Notes under the pieces: model-generated | Told to the model about the DNA's origin: nothing | Seen by the model: only the letters and a program-made list of their open reading frames with translations | The model's database searches: none | Part shown: in pieces, positions 55,496 through 64,000 of the stretch | How the letters are laid out: the number at the start of each line of letters is the position of its first letter | Numbering within the stretch: the first letter of the stretch is position 1 | Origin: Irpex lacteus | Taxonomy: Eukaryota; Basidiomycota; Agaricomycetes; Polyporales; Irpicaceae | Assembly (NCBI GenBank): GCA_001986395.2 | Contig: MQVO02000003.1 | Coordinates: 248,001 to 312,000, forward strand | Length of the DNA: 64,000 bases | Reading direction: 5' to 3' | Translations under genes and position numbers: made by a program

Positions 55496-58342
55496 CTACC
55501 AGAATCTCCCAAACACACTTCCACGTCCACCAGCACCTCCCCCCTGCAGCACGCCCTGAATGGCAACACTCACCGGCCTCATAGGCGTCGAATCGTACAC
55601 ATGTGGACACGGGTGTGTCAGCGGTGGTCTATTCGCCATCGCTAGTGCCGAGGAAGACGCAGATGCGAGCTCGCGTTCGTACATAGACAGCGCGCGTGGG
55701 GAGGATGCGAGGGTGGAATAGGTGGGTTGAGTGAATGTTGCACGAGCTGATTTGAGGCGTGAGAGGATCTACGTGAGATAGGATGACGAGAGGGTTATCA
55801 TTAGGTGTTTGAAAACCAAACATTGATAATAGAGGGTAAGGTGAGGAGACTTGCGTACCTGTTCGTATAATTGGATTTCACCATCCAAAAAGTCCTTTGT
55901 GAGCTCCTCAAAGTCCTCAACTTTTTGATCGTGATATTCATCGAACTCAGCCATGGTGGTGTTCAAGACCGTCTCACAGCGCGCGGCGATGTCTTCATCC
56001 TCCTATGATCGACAATCAGTCACAAACCTTGGTATATGTATTGTCACAAAGGAGGGTGGAAGAACGTACGTGCCCAGGAGCGACGACTTCCGCGTACCTC
56101 GATAATGTTGATGTGTGCGTTTCCACGACGCCCTAGCCATATGTACATGTTAAGTGGAATATACTAGTCAAGGATGAAGAGGTGGGCGTACTGAATATAT
56201 CGCAGCAGGATGTGCGACAGATTTAAACGCCTCGTGGGTAGCTAATTGGGTTCGACGAGCCTGAAGTGAAATACACTTGTCTAATAAGATGCCTACATGG
56301 GCTACAAAACGTACTTACATGGTCGTCGTACAGATCTGCAACAGTCTGCAGCGTATCACTCGTCTTCTGCATCGCTTTCGTCAGTCGTAGACAATCTACA
56401 GTGGAGGTGTTCAGCAAGGTGCTCGTGCAGGATACTGAGATACGTACCGGTACATCCCTCGCGCCAACACCAAGCACCCTCAGAGTTCATATGCCCCCTC
56501 GACTTCGACCGGTCGTGCTCTTCCTCATCTTCTTCCGGTATGCTTGAATTAGCTGACTCTGAGAGTGGCGTTGAGGTGATTAAAGAGAGTAGTGTGTAGG
56601 CCAGGAGTCTCTGCGCCTTCGACATCTCTATACGATACACATGTTCAACACTGCCCCTCAATATCACGGCAATTGACTACTCAGACTCACCTACACCGAC
56701 CTCCCTCACCTTACCAAACGTCGAGCGTAAGCTTTGCACGCCTTCTCCAACCGCTTGGACGTGCGCCAAAAACTTATGTACAGTCTCAGTTGCCTCTTCC
56801 TGGTCGAAATTGAACGCAGGGTGGTATACATGGGCATAGAAGGAAGGCCCGGCCGGTGGGTAGGCCAAGTATCGTGGGTACTGTTTCTTCCATTCCTATG
56901 ACATCCAAATGTGGTTCAGAACGCGCAACTGCGGCCATGAAACTACTTACAGAGTCACTCTCGCACCCAAGGAAGAAGGTCACTACCTCCGCATACCTAG
57001 CTACAGGATGCCGTACAACTCTCTGCAGATACCGTTGTAAATCGCCCCGCCTGGCTTCTACAAAATCGTCGTTGAAACGTCCAGCGTACTGTTTTTCGGG
57101 CAGGGGAGGGAGAGCGATGCCAGGGAGACGGCGGCTTAGTGCGGTGTGAAGGGCCACAAAGTGAGAGAAACGACGATGAACGGTTATTCGTACAGGAGAA
57201 GCAGGAGACCCTGCATCCTCTTCGTTAGAATGGTAATCCGGGTTCCGTGTGTCTGGACCAAAGATAGATGTGACGGCGTATACGGTATAAGCCCCAGAGA
57301 GAAGCGAGGATCGCTTGTTTGGAGAATGTACCATGATCTTGAACGGAGGGACTTTGGACCTCCAAGATGGGCCTGCATCGACGAAGTGCCTGTCTGCCTC
57401 ACCTACCCCATCGTCATACTCATCCGAGTTGTCTTCGTGAGTGCTACTGGCACTCGTGTCCCTGCTGTGGCCTGTACTTGTAATGGGTGGAGGCTGGATG
57501 TCATTGCTACCATTGAGAAGCCATTCTTCTGCACCACTCGTAACAAAGGTCGAAAATCGATTGAACTGTTTTCCTCCCAGGAGGCTCCTTCTAAAGCTCG
57601 GGAACCACTCCCCCGTTGTCTGTGGGAAGAGAGGTGGAATGATGGGTAGTAGTTCTGTTTCTTTCTTAGGCGATCCTCGAGGAGTGATGGACGATGCGGA
57701 TAATTCCTTCCTGCTCACATACCGTGAGTGTCTTGGAGTGACATTTAGATCGGGTGCCTCTGTGAATTCGGATGTAAGCTAAATCAAATTGAAAGAGGGG
57801 CAGCTCAAAAATTAGTTTACCAATAGCAAAGCAAAGAAGGCAGGTCACTTTACCGCGTAATACGTTTGTGGGATGAGACCAATCTCGGTGTGTCCCTCTG
57901 GCCCATCAAGGTATTTCACCAGACTCCATCCGTCTCCCACATCTTCCCGTAGCACCTCTAGCCTGTCTCCTGCCCGCACTGAGGTTAACTCTCTGAACTC
58001 GGGCTTCCCCTCAAATACATAGAGTGCACGCGCCGGCTGGCCTGCTTCACCCTCAAACGTTTGATCCTCCTCCGTCCGTCCCGCAACCTCCGCCTCATCT
58101 TCATCGTCAGACAGGCAGTTGACATTCTGGGAGTCAATCTGCGCATCAGGCTCGTCTTGATGTACGATACTCGTGCGAAGGACGCCTTCGGAGGGGTTTG
58201 ATAACGATTCTGTCCATGCAGACGATGAGTTGAGACCTGCGTCGAAGTCTGCATCTTTAGTAGCACGAAGACGAGTCCATGATAGTGCGTTCAGGAATGC
58301 AGCAAAAGATGAAGCAGGTGCTTTCACAGGGGACTTAGACAT
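55496..58342 (-). CDS. SH3-PX-BAR sorting nexin (SNX9-like)
   Basis: Membrane-remodelling protein of endocytic or endosomal traffic. Starts MSKSPVKAPASSFAAFLNAL. An SH3 domain lies at about residues 105-165 (ARALYVFEGKPEFRELTSV, GDGWSLVKYLDG, GLIPQTYY). After a Ser/Pro linker, a PX domain contains FKIMVHSP, VHRRFSHFVALHTAL, LPPLPEKQYAGRF and RRGDLQRYLQRVVRHP, the Arg-Arg-Phe and Pro-x3-Lys pattern that binds phosphoinositides. The C-terminal BAR region (WKKQYPRYLAYPP, FNFDQEEATETVHKFLAHV, KTSDTLQTVADLYDDH, FDEYHDQKVEDFEELTKDFL) is split by many short introns. The last exon runs from about 55769 to the stop at 55496. The domain order SH3-PX-BAR is that of the SNX9/18/33 group. Confidence 0.88.
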
Positions 58343-59060
58343 AACTTATGTAGACCTATCAGTTGGCCTTGTGTTCGAGTCGTCAGTACACGATGTCAAG
58401 AGCTGACCGCATGCCAACTCACCAGTAGATATCGGCTACTAGGGTTGCTTATGAGAGAGACGTAGAAAAGATCGAAAAGAGAGTGCAACCATACGTGTCT
58501 GCGATGCTAATTAGCAACACGAGCTCCAGGCGGTGTGCTTGCTTCGTTACGAGACGAGGACGTCTTTGGGCGAAAGGGGCTGCGTCTCAGACCATAGTTC
58601 GCTGAGCTGCCTGAGCATAGCACGCACAGAGAAGGTATTGGGCGTTTCGTATTGCTTTTCTCAAAGGTGAATGGGTAAGTATCGCTCAAGCCAAGTGCAA
58701 CGGTCTTCAGACATGGGGGGGCGGCTGCACCTCGATCACAAGGAGGCGCATCAGGCGCATCAATAAACAACGCCCGGGGCGCTCGTATCACACAGTAGGC
58801 CGCCACCATTCTAAGTATGCTCGTTGCAAAGGTCTATCCTTGTACACTAAGTTTATGACGTTAAAATACCTAGAAGCCGTGAAAAAGTTGTGTTGCTGGC
58901 AAAGTGGGCGTTTATGTCTTATTATCTCTCCCCATGTTAAAGGAGACGAGCTTTCAAACGGAGACAACACTCCTCACCGTCAAAGGCTTTCATCAACTGG
59001 GGACCCCATGTTAAATGGAAATATATATATCACAAAAGCATAACACCCATAACTTGTAGC
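58343..59060. other. intergenic region
   Basis: Upstream of the sorting nexin and downstream of ERV25. A minus frame at 58809-58507 (100 codons) is Pro/Ser/Arg-rich without features and is not called. Otherwise nothing. Confidence 0.4.
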
Positions 59061-59888
59061 TCAATCAATGAGGTACTTGCGTTTGAAGAACGCCCGTAAG
59101 TGGAAGACTTGCCACACTCCAAGTCCAATGAGGGACAAGAGCATGAAGACGGCAAAGTTCTGTACTCGTGAGTTCGTAGACACTACGAAGATAGACGGTG
59201 TGAGTAACGCTAACCGCCATGAGAGCCAACATACGCACTGTTCGTGGCCTGAAATCTTTCTTCACGCGTCTTCAAGTAGTTCATCTCGTCTACTACTTCT
59301 TTGACGATTCCCTCTAGCTTACGCATCTCGGTCTCAAGTGCCGACAAAGATTCCTGGTTCGCAATAGCACTGATAGCTCCATGTCAGCACAGCAATAATC
59401 TGAAACAGGAGGGTGTTACGTACTTGTAGTCGACTGCATCCGCACCAATGTCGACGTCCAGGTCGATTACTCGCGTTTTAGGCTTTCCTCCCTCAGCTTC
59501 CTCATCATTAAAAATACCCAGTCCATTAAAGGTTCTTCAACAACTCACCAACATCCAAGTAGTTTTTGAAGCACACGCCGACATCACCGTCGTCTGAATG
59601 CGAAGTAATAGCAAACCTCGACTCTCCCTCAATATTTCGTTTCCTGAGATACACGTTCTTCTCCGGACCAGAATCCACAATTTCGATGTCCAACCGCTGA
59701 CCCTCTCCCGGACCAACGTTCGCAGTGACAATCACCAGCTCACCCTTCCGCGCTGAATTCCATATGCATTTGCTGGGTGGGTATCGGAGTGCTTGTATCT
59801 CGAATTTGACCGCTTGTGCCGGGGTGAGTAATAGCAGAAGTGTCGTTAGGAGTAGTGTTGGCAAACAAAGCCGTGGACTTGAGAACAT
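59061..59888 (-). CDS. ERV25: p24-family cargo receptor ERV25
   Basis: Type I membrane protein cycling between ER and Golgi in COPII/COPI vesicles. Four exons give about 210 residues. The signal peptide is MFSSPRLCLPTLLLTTLLLLLTPAQA. The GOLD domain carries the conserved Cys pair (PPSKCIWN and VGVCFKNYLDV). An in-frame 52-bp intron links V to AEGGKPKTRVIDLDVDIG. A coiled-coil follows (ESLSALETEMRKLEGIVKEVV), then MNYLKTREERFQATNSTNSRVQ, one membrane helix, and the tail HLRAFFKRKYLID with the Phe-Phe and basic residues used for coat binding. The luminal and tail features fit the p24-delta/Erv25 branch rather than Emp24. Confidence 0.92.
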
Positions 59889-60311
59889 GGTGAGATTAGA
59901 GAGAGGGGTAGATATAAGTTACTGGCGTCCTGGTCGTCGGGGTGAGAGCTTGCCAGCGTGTTGGCGCTTATTCATATGTTGTTCACTTACCACCATCTCA
60001 AGCTCGAGGTCGTACCTGTCTCACGATCATGTAAACATTCAGCTTCCTCGCTACTACGAATCTTGTATGAATATAGAAAGACACTGTGAAGCTGTCGGCA
60101 AGCATCGGTGTGCCGTGATTGCTATATGACTTATCCTCTTGCGCAATGCCGCGGACCGTCCACCGAGCAGCTGACCTGCCTAAGCCTTGCAGAATTACAG
60201 ACATATCTCATGGTTCGATATATAAGCATGGCCGTGATATTCTTGCAGTAGCCTCGCCCATACTGCCTCTGTATCTAGAGATCTATAGCGACATACGCAC
60301 GCATTTCCACA
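59889..60311. other. divergent promoter between ERV25 and galactonate dehydratase
   Basis: The two start codons face away across 423 bp. No further feature was seen. Confidence 0.4.
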
Positions 60312-62089
60312 ATGTCCAGCAGGATAGATAAGATCGAGGTACGTACTTCATACTTCAGTCACATAAGTATTGTTGTCGGACCATTGATTTATGATATGTT
60401 GCTCTTGTTACCAGATCTTTCGTGTGCCCCCTCGATGGCTATTTATTCGCGTCGAGACAGAGAGTGGTATCGTTGGATGGGGCGAGAGTTCGCTGGAAGG
60501 TCAGACAGCTGGATTTATCGGTCTCAGTCCTGGCGCACTCTCTACATATGCTTGCGTGATATCATTATTACCCGCCTACGGAAGGTATCGCTCTTAGAGT
60601 CAGCAACCCTGTGGCTCGTCTTTTCTACCGAATGCGCTCGAAACCACAGAGTATCAAGACGATACTAACCAATCCATCGCGCAACATAGGCCATACAGAA
60701 GCAGTCGAGGGTGCATCCCTTGCCCTGCGCGAGACTTTCCTAGGATGGGATGGAGACAAGATCCAAGACATCTGGCAACACGCCTATCGATCTCGCTTCT
60801 ATCGAGGCGGGCCAGTGCTCATGGTATGCACAATAATCATCAACTCTTGTTTTCTCCCACTCAATCAGTTTCTTTTCATATGTACAGTCCGCACTCTCGG
60901 GTCTGGACATCGCTCTCTGGGATATCAAAGGCAAGAAGCTCTCTGTTCCCATCTGGCAGCTCCTCGGGGGCAAAGTCAGAGATCGCGTGAAGGTCTACGG
61001 CTGGGTCGGTGGCGACTCGCCCCAAGCTGTCGTAGAAGGTGCGAAGGCCCGTAAGGAGCAAGGATTCACTGCTGTCAAGATGAACGGCACTGGTATGTAA
61101 AATCATGAGAGCGCTCTCCAATAACTTCACGATATTGCCTTCGTGTAGGTGCGGTCGACTGGATAGACTCCCCGTCCCAGCTTGACGACACGGTCATACG
61201 CGTTCGAGACGTGCGCGCCTTGGGTCTTGACGTCGGAGTCGACTTCCATGGTCGTCTTCATAAAGGCATGGCGAAACAGCTCGCAAAGAAGCTCGAACCT
61301 TACGAGCCTTTGTTCATCGAGGAACCACTCTTGCCAACTCAACCCGAGGAGATCGCTGATCTGTCGAGGATGGTATCAACCCCCATCGCCCTCGGAGAGC
61401 GACTCTATACAAGGCAAGACTGGCGTCCGTATTTAGAACGACGAGCGGTGGATATCGCGCAGCCGGATGTAGGTCAATATACGCTTGTTTGTAACGGGCT
61501 CCCTTACTGTATAATCTTGCCATATAGATCTCACACTGCGGCGGTATAAGTGAGCTGCACAGGATTGCGTCGCTCACCGAGACGTACGACGTCGCACTCG
61601 CACCTCACTGCCCGTTAGGGCCTATCGCGTTGGCTGCGTCCATGCAGGTGGATGCTACTGCACCGAACTGTGAGTTTCAGCTTTGATAGACTTCTGCAGC
61701 ACGAGACAGCTCTGATAAGGCATGTACCTGTAGTCGTCATACAAGAAATGAGCTGGCAGGTGTGTAGAATAATGCTAATTTGAGTCTTCTGCGTGCCATA
61801 CTAATTGCATACGGTGATAGATGCACTACAACAAAGGTGCAGACCTCTTTACGTATCTCACGGATGCAAGTGTCTTCGCTGTCAAAGAAGGATATGTCGA
61901 CATTTTGAGCGGTAAGTTTTTCTGTTACACAACTACACAGAGATACACTAATTCTCAATGTCAGGGCCTGGTTTGGGCATTGAGATCAACGAAAGTCTCG
62001 TTCGTGAGACTGCGGAACGCTACTCTAAGGAAAAGGCGTGGAGAAACGACGTTTGGACGGGACCGGACGGGTCTTTGCGAGAATGGTAG
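60312..62089 (+). CDS. D-galactonate dehydratase (enolase superfamily)
   Basis: Removes water from D-galactonate to give 2-keto-3-deoxygalactonate. Exon 1 encodes MSSRIDKIE, exon 2 [19 protein letters not shown] then [10 protein letters not shown], and a 0.18-kb intron then leads to [18 protein letters not shown]. Further blocks: [42 protein letters not shown]. Active site: Asp and His in VDFHGR, Glu in LFIEEPLLP, Glu in [12 protein letters not shown], His in [15 protein letters not shown]. The C-terminus [20 protein letters not shown], and [16 protein letters not shown] ends as bacterial DgoD does. The close match in motif spacing to bacterial DgoD suggests an old transfer, now with several spliceosomal introns. 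No aldolase or kinase partner is in the window. Confidence 0.9.
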
Positions 62090-62154
62090 CACGATCACCC
62101 ATGTATGCGATCAACGAACAACAAAAAGGGCCATGCTAGATCGATAAATGGACT

Positions 62155-64000
62155 CTATACCTTAACACAGACCTTCTTGTGCTTCGGCCAATCCTTTGCC
62201 TGGCACGTACTGCCACAGTAGATGGTTTGTTTGCAACGACTGCACCGCATAACTCGTGCGTCTTCGGGGATGGCGACTTCGCAACACGCGCATCGGGCCA
62301 ATCCCTCTGTAGCTGGCTTTTGCATGGTTGCCTGAGTTGTCTGTTTCTTGCCTTTTACCTGGGAGGCGATGTCTCTGCCTACAGCATCCAAATAGGACAC
62401 CGCGAAGAGAGGAGAGATGGCGATCCTCGTCACGTAAGGAGCGAATGGTGCCCAGTTCTTCCGCTTCTTGAAACTAGAGGAAACCCGATCACGACCGCAG
62501 TCGCAGATGGGGACTTCTCCAAATTGTGTTCCGAGAGGTACAACCCCCTTACGCACGTAGGCGCAGTTTGTTTTGTGAGACCAGTCCCTACAACGCTCCA
62601 CAAATGCGGGAATGAGGCGTGCCCATTCAGTCAATTCACTGTCTGGGCAGGCCAAGTGCGTGATACCCTCTGCCTGCTCCAACACTCCAAGTTTATTGAT
62701 GAACTGAGCGACAAATGTATCATCTAGGGGGAGAACATAGCCATCCGCCACGATAGTATGTGAGGCGAGGTCGAGTCGGAGGTTCTCGATGAATATGACC
62801 GTGCCGACGCCGCCTCCAGACATTTTGTGCAATCCGAATACACGAGATCCCTTCTCAGAGGCAGGCTTTATGATTCTGTGGAAGATGGAGACGATACTTT
62901 GCTTCAGATGCACCAAAGCAGGCATGTTGCGGTGGTCTTTGACCATCGCTAAATTGCGTTCCTTATCCGAGAGCATGAGAGTCGCATGTATACCTGCCCA
63001 CGAGTAGTCTTTCTTGCTGCTAGTAACTTCCACCGTGGGCAGACGGTCAAGGTTGATCCTGTGGATGTTCCATGGCGCGCGAGTACCAGCAACATTGGCG
63101 ACGAAAAACTGGTCAGGGCGTAAGGCAGCCGCACTACACAAGGGAGCAACGACCTACAAAATATGTTATCATTATATACGAGGAGCGACAATACCCTGAA
63201 CAGGCTTACCTCGATCCAACCGGATTTACGTGCGATGCGAAGCTTCGTGTTGTCACCATCGACAGGGTAAGGGTATTTGAGCTGCTCAACAATATTGATC
63301 CCAATGTGAACATCTATTTGGCATGAACCGCCCTGCGACAGCGTAACTTGTGTCGAAGGTTTCGCTAGCTCCAGTTTGGTTCCGCCTTCAACGACCATAC
63401 GAGCAGTAAGTGTCCGTAGCACATGACCGCTGTCGTCGAATTGAGCCTGTGTAGTCATGATCGTCGCAGGAGGTATATGCGAACGACTGCCAGACGCAGC
63501 TCGAGTGATGGCACCGGCTCCGTGACTAGTGGGTCCAAGGGTGGGTAAGGAGCGAACCACGAATACAGACTCGGTATCCATGAGCGGCGCTGAGTGGAGC
63601 CTCATTGCAAAACCCAGTTTAGAGGCGAAAGAAGAGTGCATGGGTGTACTCTTGACAGCGAGCGTCACCAAAGTCTGCTCTGGGGAGATGGCGAGGAGCC
63701 AAGTCGGCACATAGAAGGCAACCACGAGGGAAGACTGTCCTAGTTTCCCTCGAGGATCTTCTATGAGACTGACCTGGCTATCCTCGCCTTTATCATCTAT
63801 GGTAACGGTTCCAAAGGCGACGTAAAGGGAGCTGAAATCGTTGTGGAAGTTGGCAGACATGCTGACAATTTCTGCATTCAACACGGGGGTTTTAGGCATA
63901 GTAGGATCATCAAGGGGTTCCAATTTCGAGCGAGGGATCTGCAGAACGATGCATACCGTAGGCGGAATCTCTCTCCATCCGCACAGTCTACCCATCCGAC
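62155..64000 (-). CDS. MYND-type zinc finger protein, 5' end beyond window
   Basis: Two exons are visible: the frame open from base 64000 to 63210, then 63153-62155, joined in phase across a 56-bp intron (WIE, then VVAPLCSAAALRPDQ). The last about 45 residues are a MYND finger: CACCEVAIPEDARVMRCSRC, IYCGSTCQAKDWPKHKKVC, with the C2-C2-C2-HC ligand order. The preceding 600 or so residues (for example VSSSFKKRKNWAPFAPYVTRI) belong to the uncharacterised body found in many basidiomycete MYND proteins. MYND fingers mediate protein-protein binding; no SET or other catalytic domain is visible. The start codon lies beyond 64000 or at the ATG near 63995, so completeness is unknown. Confidence 0.82.

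Noticed and set aside
1..64000. CRISPR array, operon-like bacterial organisation or ribosome-binding sites
   Set aside because: Dense spliceosomal introns and eukaryote-only proteins show nuclear fungal DNA; no regularly spaced repeats were found.

Overview
The window looks like a piece of nuclear genome from a filamentous basidiomycete, most likely an Agaricomycete. Genes are dense and lie on both strands, they are split by many 45-70 bp GT-AG introns, and several encode families typical of mushroom-forming fungi: a secreted macrofage-activating-glycoprotein-like protein, an F-box/LRR-like protein, MYND proteins and a DUF6589-type element gene. I rebuilt gene models by hand by joining open frames at GT-AG boundaries. 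No rRNA, tRNA or CRISPR array could be supported.

Layout. 1-6.4 kb: an RRM-like protein running off the left edge, complex I subunit NDUFS5, a Get5/Mdy2-like ubiquitin-domain protein and a GPI-anchored-looking secreted glycoprotein. 7.3-22.5 kb: four divergent paralogues of an unrecognised single-pass membrane family (one at 7.3-8.1 kb, three in tandem at 18.6-22.5 kb). Interleaved with them are two tandem hemerythrin-like genes with identical intron layout, an amino-acid permease, a small possible beta-trefoil protein and the DNA primase small subunit PRI1. 22.5-25.1 kb shows no gene.

25.1-31.3 kb: an apparently intact two-gene DNA element. 28-bp terminal inverted repeats (27/28 identical, 6.1 kb apart) enclose a 1146-residue DUF6589-like protein and a convergent 663-residue RecQ-like helicase, with 17 bp between their stop codons. 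This is the best candidate for an undescribed system.

32.5-38.9 kb: a divergently transcribed SDR and a zinc polyol dehydrogenase that probably share a promoter region. The SDR contains an exceptional 2.3-kb intron. 38.9-44.7 kb is a gene-poor stretch. 44.7-52.6 kb: a glutathione S-transferase, the ribosome-biogenesis factor UTP25, a 2-oxoglutarate/Fe(II) oxygenase and an aldo-keto reductase whose frame is broken at a run of six A. 52.8-64 kb: an F-box/LRR-like gene with a broken middle, an SH3-PX-BAR sorting nexin, a p24 cargo receptor (ERV25), a D-galactonate dehydratase and a MYND-finger protein running off the right edge.

How it fits together: housekeeping genes (PRI1, UTP25, NDUFS5, GET5, ERV25, sorting nexin) are mixed with accessory metabolism. 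Four enzymes of sugar-acid or polyol type (SDR, polyol dehydrogenase, aldo-keto reductase, galactonate dehydratase) lie within 30 kb, but only the SDR/polyol dehydrogenase pair is physically coupled.
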